Origin: Oscillospiraceae bacterium
Lineage (GTDB): Bacteria > Bacillota > Clostridia > Oscillospirales > Ruminococcaceae
Direction: 5' to 3'
Assembly: GCA_019423755.1 (NCBI GenBank)
Contig: JAHZAU010000002.1
Location: forward strand, 62,001 to 126,000
Length of the DNA stretch: 64,000 bases
The position numbers and the translations under genes were made by a program. The notes under the pieces were generated by a model. That model was not told the origin of the DNA, made no database searches, and saw only the letters and a list, made by a program, of their open reading frames with translations. This document shows positions 40,389 to 49,390 of the stretch, one piece after another. How positions within the stretch are numbered: position 1 is the stretch's first letter; every line of letters starts with the position of its first letter.

Positions 40389-42293
40389 CTATCTCGAATA
40401 GCCGATGTAGTTTCTCGCATCCAGGTAGCTGCCGTTTGCGATGATCTCGAAGTGGCAGTGCGGTCCGGTGGCCCATCCGGTACGTCCCACGTAGCCGATG
40501 ACCTGGCCCTGGGTGACGTAGCTTCCGGTTACCGTTGCCAGCGAGCTGCAGTGAGCATAACGGGTCTTGGTACCATCCCCGTGGTTGATGAGGATGTTGT
40601 ATCCGTAACCGTTGCTCCAACCGGCGTACTCGACGGTACCGCTCTTGGAAGCGAAGATCAGAGTGCCGGGGTCGGCGGCGATGTCGGTACCGGTGTGGCC
40701 GGAATAGCCGTAGATGGGGCAGGAGATGTATCCGCCGTTGACCGGCCAGATGTATCCGCCCACGTTGGTGCCGCCGCTGACGCCGCTGTTTGAGAAGTTG
40801 TAGGTAGACGCCTGCAGCGAACCGACCACCACCTTGGCGTTGACCGGCTCCTTGAGGACCGTCTTCTGGATAACCTCACGGTCGGTCTCGTAGCCGTCCA
40901 CATAGGTCACGCGGGAGGTCACCTCGTTGAGGCCGTTTTCGCCCTCCTGGACCACCTCGCTGTAACTGGACTGCTTGTTGCTGTCGATCTCTTTTTCGGT
41001 GTCGTAGGGGACCTCGACCTCTTCCACAATGGTCTTTTCCACCTTGCGCTGGAGGAAGGGTTCCTCGTTGGCGATGACGAATTTATCCCCTACCAGCATG
41101 TTTTTGCTGACCTCGGGGTTCAGGTTGATGAGGGTCTCCACCGGCACGCCCACCTCCAGAGAGATGGTCCAGGGAGAATCGCCCTCCTGGATGGTGTAGG
41201 TCTTTTCCCCTTCCACCACGCTGTTGAGCTTCTCCACCACCTGGGACAGTTCCAGCACCGAGGACACCGGGTAGAGGCCCTGGGAGACCTTGATGGGCTT
41301 GACGAAGCTCACCGAGATATCATCGTCGTCCTCCACCGTCAAAGCGCCGGTATCGGTATCTGCGGTCTCGGTAGTATCCTCTTGGGCAGTCTCTTCGCCC
41401 GATTCGGACTCGTCCTCCGACTCCTCTTCCTCGGCTTCTTCTTCCGCCTCTGCAGCCTTGGCCAGCCGCTCCAGGACGATCTGCTTTTCCTCTTCCTTCA
41501 TGGCTTTGAGCTCATCCAGCAGGGCTTCGCCGTCGCTGACCGCCGCCACAAAGGCGCCGTCCACATACAGGCCGGTAGCCTCCTGGATCTCGTTGCCGGA
41601 AGCCTGGATGATGTTGTTGGTCAGAACCTCCCGGTCGGTAAGCTGGTCGGCTTCCACCGCTTCCAGGGTAAAGAGGGGGGTATGTTTTTCCGGCGGCAGG
41701 TACTGCTCGTTGATGACACGGGCCTGGACCTCTTTTTCCGCCTCGTAAAATTCCTTTTCGTTTAAAATATAGCCAATATACTCGCCGTTATAGTCCACGC
41801 GCAGGGCGTAGATCTGGGTACCGTAGTGCTGGATGGTAGCCATAAGCAGAACCAGCGCGGCGGCGGGCAGCAGGTAGTTGATGGAGTGCAGCGCCAGCCG
41901 CCCCAAGGGGCGCAGGGCCTGGACCAGTTCCAGCACCACTCCCTTCCAGAAGTAGCCGCTGTCCCGGTGGGTGGCCGCCGAAAGCCCCCGGCGCCAGGCG
42001 CGCAGGTTTTGGGCGGTCTGTTCCAGCGGCTGCCGGACATAGCGGCGCAGATGCAGGCGCAGTTTGCCGCGGCGGGGCGCTTCCTTGCGCTCGAAGTATT
42101 TGCGGCGGATAAACCACCACAGCCGCAGGGCGGCGCGTTTGGTGCGGCGGACCAGCCGGCGCTCATAGCGGATCAGCCGGACGCCGACGCAGTAACAAAT
42201 ATAATATAAAGCGGAAAGCATCAGCTCAATATAGGACGCAAAAGAACTGCCGGGGCCGTTGTGTTCGCCGCCGGCGGTTTTACCTTGGTTCAA
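40389..42293 (-). CDS. Membrane-anchored M23 metalloendopeptidase with LysM and G5 domains
   Basis: The 634-residue protein acts on peptidoglycan outside the membrane. A very basic cytoplasmic N-terminus (about 1-130, many Arg) precedes one membrane helix (about 138-156). An acidic linker near 280-325 is rich in Glu. LysM is at about 360-405 (YTIQEGDSPWTIS), G5 at about 415-490, and the M23 domain starts near 510. Zinc ligands are HTGTD near 533 and PHCHFE near 611. The start is a TTG at 42293, 10 bases after AAAGGAG; no better start is in frame. It is divergent from the sortase/SpoIID gene. Confidence 0.92.
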   Translation of the reverse strand: MNQGKTAGGEHNGPGSSFASYIELMLSALYYICYCVGVRLIRYERRLVRRTKRAALRLWWFIRRKYFERKEAPRRGKLRLHLRRYVRQPLEQTAQNLRAWRRGLSAATHRDSGYFWKGVVLELVQALRPLGRLALHSINYLLPAAALVLLMATIQHYGTQIYALRVDYNGEYIGYILNEKEFYEAEKEVQARVINEQYLPPEKHTPLFTLEAVEADQLTDREVLTNNIIQASGNEIQEATGLYVDGAFVAAVSDGEALLDELKAMKEEEKQIVLERLAKAAEAEEEAEEEESEDESESGEETAQEDTTETADTDTGALTVEDDDDISVSFVKPIKVSQGLYPVSSVLELSQVVEKLNSVVEGEKTYTIQEGDSPWTISLEVGVPVETLINLNPEVSKNMLVGDKFVIANEEPFLQRKVEKTIVEEVEVPYDTEKEIDSNKQSSYSEVVQEGENGLNEVTSRVTYVDGYETDREVIQKTVLKEPVNAKVVVGSLQASTYNFSNSGVSGGTNVGGYIWPVNGGYISCPIYGYSGHTGTDIAADPGTLIFASKSGTVEYAGWSNGYGYNILINHGDGTKTRYAHCSSLATVTGSYVTQGQVIGYVGRTGWATGPHCHFEIIANGSYLDARNYIGYSR

Positions 42294-42361
42294 CCAGTCT
42301 CATCTCCTTTGCGGGGAAATCCGACGCATAAAAACTTGCATTTCGATTCTTAGACCTTCTT

Positions 42362-42390
42362 ATTATAATATTTTTCGGCCCCCGATTCAA
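42362..42390 (-). promoter_or_regulatory. Promoter of the M23 peptidase gene
   Basis: TTGAAT (42385..42390) and TATAAT (42362..42367) on the minus strand, 17 bases apart. Confidence 0.75.
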
Positions 42391-42592
42391 GCAAAAGGCT
42401 TTCTTTCCCGGTGAATCGTGGAGAAATTCACAAATTGGGCCCAAGGGCTTTTGGCCTTTCCTGTCCATCCTGACAGCATATTTTACGGATTTATGTCAGA
42501 ATTATGAAGGATGAAACCGCATTTCCTTCACACAACCGTCAAAAGCCGGGCCATTTTGGCCCATCGGGAAAGGTTTTGCGCAAAAAGGTGTA

Positions 42593-42621
42593 TTGAATCG
42601 ACGGAGAAATTCCACTATAAT
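42593..42621 (+). promoter_or_regulatory. Promoter of the CinA-like/sortase/SpoIID gene
   Basis: TTGAAT (42593..42598) and TATAAT (42616..42621), 17 bases apart. It has the same boxes as the divergent M23 promoter, and both start TTGAATCG. Between the two promoters (42391..42592) I see no gene. Confidence 0.75.
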
Positions 42622-42694
42622 GGTATCGGACTATTTTTTTGCACGACACGGCTTTTCTGCCGTTTTTTTGACTCGATAAGGAAGGAATGATCCG

Positions 42695-45600
42695 GTGAAA
42701 ACCAAGATACTTTCCGTCGGTACCTCCTGCTCCCTGCGGGAGCTGCTTTCCCGGGACCCCTACCTGCTGGCCCAGCTTTCCCTGGCCGGGGTGGAGCTTG
42801 GCGACGAGCAGCCGGTGCGGGGACGGCAGCAGTTTGTATCGGCCATGCAGCAGGCCATCCCTGAGGCCGACCTGCTGCTGGTGGTGGACGGCTCGGAGGA
42901 ATTCTTCACCCGGGAGCTGACCGCCCAGGGCTTCCAGCTCCCCCTCACCCAGGACGAGCGCGCCGCCCAGGCCATCCGGGACTATCTGAGCCAGTGCGGC
43001 CGCCCCTTGGGCGACCAGCTTCGCTTTGCCCAGCTGCCCCAGGGCGCCCAGCCTTTGACCAGTTCCCAGGCGGTGCCCCAGGGCTTTGTGTTGTCCTATC
43101 CGGCTATCTGCATCGCCGTGCTGCCGGCCAACCGCCGCAGCCTGCTGCCCATGATGGGCCAGCAGCTCTTCCCCCTGCTTTTGGAGCAGCGGGTGCCCGG
43201 CGGCTGCACCGTCACGGTGCCCATCCAGCCCGGGAAGGAGACCCTGGTGCAGCAGTATGTGGACCGTTCCCGCGGCTGGGCCAGGCAGTTTTTGGCCCAG
43301 CTGGACACCGTCGGCGGTTCCAGCGTGCTGCGGCTCACCGCTGTGCGCCCCACCCAGGCGGAAGCCCGCCAGTGCTGCGACAGCTTCTTGGAGGACCTGA
43401 CCGCCGAGTGCGGGCCGGTCTCCCCCATTTCCGGCCTGGCTACCCGTGGGGTGCGGGCTGTGGAGAAGCAGAGCGCCAAGCTGGACCACGCCCTGCTGGA
43501 ATCCCTCTACCTGGACGAGCCCTCCCCGGACCGTCCGGCCCCGGCGGAGGCCGCCGCCCCGTCCCGCTCCCGCAAGGAGCTGAAAAAAGAGGCCAAAAAG
43601 GCCGCCAAACAGGCCCGCCGCCAGCAAAAGGCGGAATCCGTCTCCCACAAAAGCTTCGGGGACCGGGTGCGCGGCCTGCTGCTTACCGTCTGCGTGCTGG
43701 TGTTCGTCGGCTGTCTGGGCTACCTGGGGTACTACTACTACCACTCCGCCCAAAACCGCTCCTACTACGTCTCCATGCGGGACCTGTACGAAAACCCCGG
43801 CCTGCTGCCTCCGGCGGGTTACCCGGCGGACTACGACAGCTCCTTCTGGGCGCTGTGGCAGGCGAACCACGACGTGGTGGGCTGGGTGAGCATCGAAGGC
43901 ACCGACCTGGACTACCCGGTAGTGCAGACCGACGACAATACCACCTACTACCGCACCGACTTTAAGGGCGAATACAGCGAACACGCCGTCCCCTTTGTGG
44001 ACTGCAACGTGGACCTGAAGGAGCCCTCCACCAATACCATCATCTACGGCCACAACATCAAGACCGACGGCCAGATGTTCAACATCCTCAAAGGCTACCA
44101 GGATATCGCCTTTCTGCAGCAGCACCCGGTCATCCAGTTTGACAGCGTCTACCGCAAGGGGACCTACAAGCTCTTCAGCGTCTTTATCACCAACACCCGC
44201 CCGGAACACGGTGAGATCTTCCCCTACCACGAGTTCACCGACGCCAAGGACGCCGCCGAAGCGCAGCAGTACATCAACGACGTCCTGGTGCGCAGCATCT
44301 ACCGCACCGGCGTGGACGTGCTGCCCTCCGACGAGCTGCTGACCCTTTCCACCTGCACCTATGAGTTCCAGGACGCCCGCTTTGTGGTGGTCGCCCGCAA
44401 GGTCCGGGATGGGGAAAGCGCCGAGGTAGACCCCTCGGGCATCGTCATGAACCCGACGCCCCTGTATCCCGACATTTGGTACCAGCTTTACGGCGGCACC
44501 AAGCCGGAACTGACCGCGGCGCTGGATTCTTTGGAGCGCTACACCGCCCAGATCACCCCGGAAACCCAGCCCACCTTCTCCTGGTGGGGACAGAGCTTAG
44601 AGACCAAGCCGCTGGTTTCCCAGGAGGAGCCGGAAACGGTGCCCACCTCCGCCCCGGCGGAGGAAGCGACGCCCGAGTCGGAACCGGAACCGGAAGCGGA
44701 AACCGCCGAACCGGCCCCGGAAACCACCCCGCAGGCCCCGGCCGCCGATTCCACCCAAACGACCACACCTCCGGCTAACACCGAGACTCCGGCCGGTGAT
44801 GCTTCCAGCGGCACTTCCAGCACCGAGACCCCGTCCACCCCGCCTGCCCAGGAGGAAAAGCCCTCCGGCGGCCATGACGTGGTAGACGGTTCCCAGTGGG
44901 TGTCCAACTTAGAGGAGGACCCGGAGAAGGAAGCCGCCGCCAACCGGCCGCAGCCCGAGGAGGACCCGGAAGAGGAAGCCCCGCCTCCCTCCAACGACTT
45001 CGACGAGGATGAGGGGGAGGACAGCCGTCCCTCCGGCGGCAGCAGCAACATGGTGGACAGCCTTTCGGTAAAGGTCAACGGCAAGACCCTCCGGGACGAC
45101 CCGCACACCATCGTCAGCGGCATCGTCCAGGCGGAGATGGGCCCCACCTTCCAGACGGAAGCCCTAAAGGCCCAGGCCGTGGCTGCTTATACTTACGTCC
45201 TGTACAACAACCAGAAGGGGGTCAGCCCCTGGGTGGCTTATAATTCCTCGGTGTCCAGCAGCGTCTCTCGCGCAGTGGAATCGGTGCTGGGAGAGGTCAT
45301 CACCTACAACGGCCAGCCCATCAACGCCACCTACTGCGCCTCCAACGCCGGGCAGTCCAACGACTCCGCCTCGGTGTGGGGCGGACATCTGCCGTACCTG
45401 GTCAGCGTGGACAGCCCTGGCGACACCACCCTTCGGGCCTACGGCGCCACCAAGCGCTTCTCCGAGGAGGAGGTCGCCGACCTGATCGAGGACTACTGCA
45501 ACGTGGACCCCTACGACTACGACCCGGAGGATTGGTTCTCCAACCCCTCCTACATCAACGGCAAGTATGTGGACAGCATCCGCGTCTGCGGCCAGAAGGT

Positions 45601-45814
45601 CAGCGGACGGCACGTACGGGAAGGCATCATGAAGTCCAAGATCGCTTCCAGCGCCTTTGAGGTGGAGTACGACGGCAGCGGCTTTGTGTTCACCACCTAC
45701 GGCTACGGCCACGGCGTGGGCATGAGCCAGCAAGGTGCCGACTGGTACGCCAAAAAAGGTTGGAGTTACTCTGACATCCTCACCCACTACTACACCGGCG
45801 TTCGCATCCAATAG
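42695..45814 (+). CDS. Three-part fusion: CinA-like domain, class B sortase, SpoIID domain
   Basis: The 1039-residue protein starts with GTG after AAGGAAGGA. Residues 1-275 follow the outline of a CinA N-terminal domain (ILSVGTSCSLRELLSR; LPQGAQPLTSSQAVPQGF; a VTVPIQPG segment), but the glycine-rich nucleotide motifs are worn down. A Lys/Arg stretch (290-315) and one membrane helix (about 327-346) follow. The sortase B domain covers about 375-575: H453 in YGHN, C554 in LSTC and R562. Residues 640-785 are a Pro/Glu/Thr linker. The SpoIID domain covers 786-1039: E814 in VQAEMGP, EALKAQAVAAYTY, and YGYGHGVGMSQQGA. The first part would be inside the cell and the rest outside. Confidence 0.88.
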   Translation: MKTKILSVGTSCSLRELLSRDPYLLAQLSLAGVELGDEQPVRGRQQFVSAMQQAIPEADLLLVVDGSEEFFTRELTAQGFQLPLTQDERAAQAIRDYLSQCGRPLGDQLRFAQLPQGAQPLTSSQAVPQGFVLSYPAICIAVLPANRRSLLPMMGQQLFPLLLEQRVPGGCTVTVPIQPGKETLVQQYVDRSRGWARQFLAQLDTVGGSSVLRLTAVRPTQAEARQCCDSFLEDLTAECGPVSPISGLATRGVRAVEKQSAKLDHALLESLYLDEPSPDRPAPAEAAAPSRSRKELKKEAKKAAKQARRQQKAESVSHKSFGDRVRGLLLTVCVLVFVGCLGYLGYYYYHSAQNRSYYVSMRDLYENPGLLPPAGYPADYDSSFWALWQANHDVVGWVSIEGTDLDYPVVQTDDNTTYYRTDFKGEYSEHAVPFVDCNVDLKEPSTNTIIYGHNIKTDGQMFNILKGYQDIAFLQQHPVIQFDSVYRKGTYKLFSVFITNTRPEHGEIFPYHEFTDAKDAAEAQQYINDVLVRSIYRTGVDVLPSDELLTLSTCTYEFQDARFVVVARKVRDGESAEVDPSGIVMNPTPLYPDIWYQLYGGTKPELTAALDSLERYTAQITPETQPTFSWWGQSLETKPLVSQEEPETVPTSAPAEEATPESEPEPEAETAEPAPETTPQAPAADSTQTTTPPANTETPAGDASSGTSSTETPSTPPAQEEKPSGGHDVVDGSQWVSNLEEDPEKEAAANRPQPEEDPEEEAPPPSNDFDEDEGEDSRPSGGSSNMVDSLSVKVNGKTLRDDPHTIVSGIVQAEMGPTFQTEALKAQAVAAYTYVLYNNQKGVSPWVAYNSSVSSSVSRAVESVLGEVITYNGQPINATYCASNAGQSNDSASVWGGHLPYLVSVDSPGDTTLRAYGATKRFSEEEVADLIEDYCNVDPYDYDPEDWFSNPSYINGKYVDSIRVCGQKVSGRHVREGIMKSKIASSAFEVEYDGSGFVFTTYGYGHGVGMSQQGADWYAKKGWSYSDILTHYYTGVRIQ

Positions 45815-45842
45815 CCGGGTAACGTTATCCTCAAGATTATAA

Positions 45843-45871
45843 AAAGGCCTGCCGTCCGGCAGGCCTTTTTT
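45843..45871 (+). terminator. Terminator of the fusion gene
   Basis: AAGGCCTGCCGTCCGGCAGGCCTT followed by TTTT. Confidence 0.9.
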
Positions 45872-45933
45872 GCGTTTTCGGGTTCATTGACAAGGGCGGG
45901 CGCTGTGGATTATCATGAAAGCATCCGCAAAGA

Positions 45934-46599
45934 CTAGTCGTCCCAGCCCTGGCGCTCCATCGCCTCTTCCAGCAGTTCTTCCTGCCAGTCCAGCTCCTCG
46001 ATCTGCCGCAGCAGCTCCTTCTGGCGGGTCAGGAAGTCCTCGCGGGTGATCTTATCGTCCCGGTAGTCCCGTTCCAGCTGGTCCTCCTGGTATTCCAGGT
46101 CGTCGGATTTGGCTTCGGCGTCCCGTTTCTGCTGCAGCAGCTCTTCCAGGGTGCCGGTGGGCAGGGTGGCGGACTGCCGCCACTGGCGTTCCAGCTGGTC
46201 CTCCAGGTTTTCCTCCTGGCGCTCCAGCTCGTCGTCCTGGGCCTCCAGGTCCTGGCGCTGCTGGCGGAAGGTGGCCTCGTCCAGCTTGCCTACCCGGTAG
46301 CTGGCTTCCAGCTTCTCCTCCTCAATGTCCAGCGCGTCCCGCTGGGCCTTGATGTCGATATACTGGGAGAAGGTGTCCTGCCCGGCGGTGCTTGCGGTGG
46401 AAGCAGTATCGGCAGGGGCAGCGGCGGTCTGGCTGGCGCCCGGCGTGGAAGCGGCGGTATCGTCATCCCCGGCGATCTCCTGGGTCATGGGGGTCTGGGA
46501 GGCGGTTTTGGGAGCAACTTGGGCCGAGCCGGAAAGGGAAGCGCAGCCGCTCAGGGCCAGGGCGAAAACTAAGCTAACAGCGATGATGGTTTTTTTCAT
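45934..46599 (-). CDS. Lipoprotein with a long coiled coil
   Basis: The 221-residue protein has a lipoprotein signal (MKKTIIAVSLVFALALSGCAS, lipobox LSGC) and a Thr/Ala/Ser-rich linker to about residue 75. The remaining 145 residues are almost all Glu, Gln, Asp, Arg, Leu in heptad-like order (for example DDELERQEENLEDQLERQW), a continuous coiled coil. A SHOCT-like short repeat DDKITREDFLTRQKELL lies near the end. It is divergent from the two-component genes across a 150-base gap, so it may be their target. AAAAGGAGG precedes the ATG. Confidence 0.85.
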   Translation of the reverse strand: MKKTIIAVSLVFALALSGCASLSGSAQVAPKTASQTPMTQEIAGDDDTAASTPGASQTAAAPADTASTASTAGQDTFSQYIDIKAQRDALDIEEEKLEASYRVGKLDEATFRQQRQDLEAQDDELERQEENLEDQLERQWRQSATLPTGTLEELLQQKRDAEAKSDDLEYQEDQLERDYRDDKITREDFLTRQKELLRQIEELDWQEELLEEAMERQGWDD

Positions 46600-46748
46600 A
46601 ATCGGTTCCTCCTTTTGGGGGTTTGTTTCAAATGGTAAGGTTGTGTGGGAGGGTTTCTCCCTTTCGTTGTCCTTATCATACCGGCTTAGTATGAAAAGAA
46701 CATTAAAATCTTACCCTTCTTTTTCATTTTTATCAGGAGGTGTTTTTC

Positions 46749-47423
46749 ATGCGCATTTTATTGGCGGAGGACGAGCCCGATCTGCTGGCCATTACCGTCA
46801 AGCGGCTCAAAGCCGAGGGCTTCGGGGTGGACGGCTGCCCCGACGGGCAGGAGGCTCTGCTTTACCTGGACAGCGCCGAATACGACCTGGTGATCCTGGA
46901 CATTATGATGCCGAAGATTGACGGACTGACGGTGCTGCGCACCCTGCGCGCCCGGGGAAGCCAGGTGCCGGTGCTGCTGCTCACCGCCCGGGACGCCGTC
47001 CAAGACCGGGTAGCGGGCCTGGACGCCGGGGCGGACGACTACCTAACGAAGCCTTATGATTTTTCCGAGCTCATGGCCCGGGTGCGGGCGCTGCTGCGGC
47101 GCTCCGGCCCGGCCAAAACAAACCAGCTGACCATCGCCGACCTGGTGATGGATCTTTCCTCCCGGCGGGTGACCCGTGCCGGGCAGGAGATCGCCCTTTC
47201 CTCCCGGGAATTTGCCCTGCTGGAATACCTGCTGCGCAACAAGGGGGCCATCCTCTCCCGGGGGCAGCTGGAAAACCACGTCTGGGACTACGGCCTGGAG
47301 GGCGGCAGCAACATCGTGGATGTGTACATCCGCTTTTTACGTAAGAAGATCGACGAGCCCTTCGGCTCCCGCCTCATCCAGACGGTGCGGGGGTTGGGGT
47401 ACACCATCCGGGAGGAAGCATGA
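46749..47423 (+). CDS. OmpR-family response regulator
   Basis: The 224-residue protein has a receiver domain with acidic pair ED (7-8), phosphorylation site D51 in LVILDIMMPKIDG and K100 in DDYLTKPYDF. A winged-helix DNA-binding domain covers about 125-222 (LSSREFALLEYLLRNKGAILSRGQLENHVW ... VDVYIRFLRKKID ... VRGLGYTI). The start at 46749 follows CAGGAGG by about 8 bases; an in-frame GTG lies on top of the ribosome site. Its stop overlaps the kinase start by 4 bases. Confidence 0.96.
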   Translation: MRILLAEDEPDLLAITVKRLKAEGFGVDGCPDGQEALLYLDSAEYDLVILDIMMPKIDGLTVLRTLRARGSQVPVLLLTARDAVQDRVAGLDAGADDYLTKPYDFSELMARVRALLRRSGPAKTNQLTIADLVMDLSSRRVTRAGQEIALSSREFALLEYLLRNKGAILSRGQLENHVWDYGLEGGSNIVDVYIRFLRKKIDEPFGSRLIQTVRGLGYTIREEA

Positions 47424-48775
47424 AACGAAAACGCGCTCTTTCCATCCAAGCCCGGGTGACCATCTGGTACACCCTATCCATCGCCCTGCTGATGCTGCTG
47501 GGGGCCGGGTACCTGCTGTCCATGACCCAGCAGCTTTCCCGCAGCCAGCTGCAGTCCCGCCTGCGGGACGTGGTGGCCCAGACGGTGCAGGACACCCACT
47601 TCCGCTACGGCGAGCTGGACGACGAGGAGCTGGACTTTTACACCGGCGGGGTGTCCATCCAGCTTTACGACACCGAGGGCCACCTGCTGGCCCCCAAGGG
47701 CAGCCAGCGCAGCCGGGTGGACGCCATCCTTACCGACGGCTCGCTGCGCGCCGTGACCGACTGGGCCGGCGAGGAGTGGCTGGTTTATGACCAATATGCC
47801 ATACTGGACGACACCGCCTTTTGGGTGCGGGGCGCCGCCTCCCTGGCAGAGTCCACCCACGTGCTGGAAAACCTGCTGGAACTGCTGCTCATCAGTCTGC
47901 CGCTGCTCCTGCTGGCCGCGTCGCTGGGCGGCTGGTTCATCACCCGCCGGGCCTTCCGTCCCATTGGGCAGATGGCCCGCACCGCCGGGGCCATCTCCTC
48001 GGGCAGCGACCTTTCCCGCCGGGTGGAATACACCCGCTCCGGCGACGAGGTGGCCCGCCTGGGCCAGACCCTCAACGAGATGCTCTCCCGCCTGCAGGGC
48101 GCCTTTGAGCGGGAGCGGCAGTTTTCTTCCGACGTTTCCCACGAGCTGCGCACCCCCATCGCGGTCATCCGCTCCCAGTGCGACTACTGCCTCTCCCCCC
48201 AGGCCTCCGACAGCGACCGTCAGGAGGGCCTGGAAGCCATCCAGCGCCAGACGGAGCGCATGTCCCGCATGGTAGGACAGCTGCTCATGCTCTCCCGGGC
48301 GGACAACGGCCGCTTTGTGCCGCAGATCGAGGCGGTGGACCTGTCCCAGCTGTGCCAGATGTGCCTGCTGGAAGCCCAGCCGGCGGCCCAAAAAGCCCAG
48401 GTCGCTTTACAGGACGCCGTCGAGCCGGAGCTGGTGCTCTCCGGGGACGAGACCCTGCTGCTGCGCCTGGTGGAAAACCTGCTTTCCAACGCCATCCGCT
48501 ACAACAAGCCCGGCGGCAGCGTGCGCCTTTGCCTGCGGCGGCAGGACCAGAACCTGGTGCTGCAGGTGGCGGACACCGGGCAGGGCATTCCTCCCGAGGA
48601 GCTGCCGAAGATCTGGGACCGCTTCTACCGCGGGGACGCCTCCCGTTCCAGCGAAGGCACCGGACTGGGGCTTTCCATGGTGCAGTGGATCGCCCAGGTG
48701 CATCGCGCCCAGGTGCAGGTGGAAAGCCAGCCCGGCCAGGGCAGCTGCTTTACCGTCACCTTCCCCCTTTCCTGA
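47420..48775 (+). CDS. Membrane sensor histidine kinase with HAMP domain
   Basis: The 451-residue kinase has membrane helices at about 15-35 and 152-175 enclosing an outside sensor of about 115 residues. A HAMP domain follows (RRAFRPIGQMARTAGAISSGSDLSRRV), then the dimerisation helix with H241 in SSDVSHELRTPIAVI. The ATPase domain has N box LVENLLSNAIRYNKPGG, G1 VADTGQGIPPEELPKIWDRFYR and G2 EGTGLGLSMV. It forms an operon with the regulator upstream, overlapping ATGA. The signal is unknown; the divergent coiled-coil lipoprotein hints at envelope stress. Confidence 0.96.
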   Translation: MKRKRALSIQARVTIWYTLSIALLMLLGAGYLLSMTQQLSRSQLQSRLRDVVAQTVQDTHFRYGELDDEELDFYTGGVSIQLYDTEGHLLAPKGSQRSRVDAILTDGSLRAVTDWAGEEWLVYDQYAILDDTAFWVRGAASLAESTHVLENLLELLLISLPLLLLAASLGGWFITRRAFRPIGQMARTAGAISSGSDLSRRVEYTRSGDEVARLGQTLNEMLSRLQGAFERERQFSSDVSHELRTPIAVIRSQCDYCLSPQASDSDRQEGLEAIQRQTERMSRMVGQLLMLSRADNGRFVPQIEAVDLSQLCQMCLLEAQPAAQKAQVALQDAVEPELVLSGDETLLLRLVENLLSNAIRYNKPGGSVRLCLRRQDQNLVLQVADTGQGIPPEELPKIWDRFYRGDASRSSEGTGLGLSMVQWIAQVHRAQVQVESQPGQGSCFTVTFPLS

Positions 48776-48784
48776 TACGCAAAA

Positions 48785-48819
48785 AAACCGCGTCCCTTTT
48801 TAAAAAAGGGACGCGGTTT
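48785..48819. terminator. Bidirectional terminator
   Basis: AAACCGCGTCCC and GGGACGCGGTTT with an A/T-rich loop and T-tracts on both strands, between the kinase and the mocA-like gene. Confidence 0.9.
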
Positions 48820-48826
48820 TTGTTTG

Positions 48827-49387
48827 TTATTCTTGCTGCCAGGGGGCGTCGTAGTCGGTCAAAAAGGCAGGAGGGACCGGATAAAGGAAGGTCTCCTCCT
48901 CTCTCCCTACGAACAAGCTGCGGCCGCCCTGGTCCCCCGAAAGGGCTAGCAGCTGGGGGCGCAGCGCCGGGGAAAAGGCGCAGGGACTGCCAAAGCGCTC
49001 CCCGTCGGTGACCCGGCCGAGCTTCGCCCCGCTGGCTTCAAACGCCAGGAGGAAGCGGGCCAGCTCCTTTCCTGGGAAATGGGGGGCATCGCAGACAAAG
49101 AAGGCCAGATTCGCCTCAGGACGGGCGGCCCGGACCCCGGCCTTCACCGAGTCGGACTGTCCCAGCCCCGGCGGCACCAGCTCTGTCTCAAAGCCCGCCT
49201 GACGGGCCGCTTCATCCAGCAGGCCCGCCCGGGTGACGGTCAGCACCCGGCAGCCGCAGCTTTGATGCGCTTCCTGGGCGGCGGCAAAGGCCCACTGGTA
49301 CAGGGGCTTTCCTGCAAAGGGGGCCAGCAGTTTCTGGCTGCCAAACCGCCGGGAAGCCCCCGCCGCCAGCAGGATCAGGTCGGTCAT
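48827..49387 (-). CDS. mocA: Molybdenum cofactor nucleotidyltransferase, MocA type
   Basis: The 186-residue protein has the NTP-transferase fold: LILLAAGASRRFGSQKLLAPFAGKPLYQWA at the N-terminus (nucleotide loop) and FFVCDAPHFPGKELARF at about 95-111 with a metal-binding Asp. MocA-type enzymes add CMP to molybdopterin for xanthine-dehydrogenase-like enzymes. It is the last gene of the hydroxylase operon, 3 bases after the large subunit, which supports that role. Confidence 0.88.
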   Translation of the reverse strand: MTDLILLAAGASRRFGSQKLLAPFAGKPLYQWAFAAAQEAHQSCGCRVLTVTRAGLLDEAARQAGFETELVPPGLGQSDSVKAGVRAARPEANLAFFVCDAPHFPGKELARFLLAFEASGAKLGRVTDGERFGSPCAFSPALRPQLLALSGDQGGRSLFVGREEETFLYPVPPAFLTDYDAPWQQE

Positions 49388-49390
49388 GGG

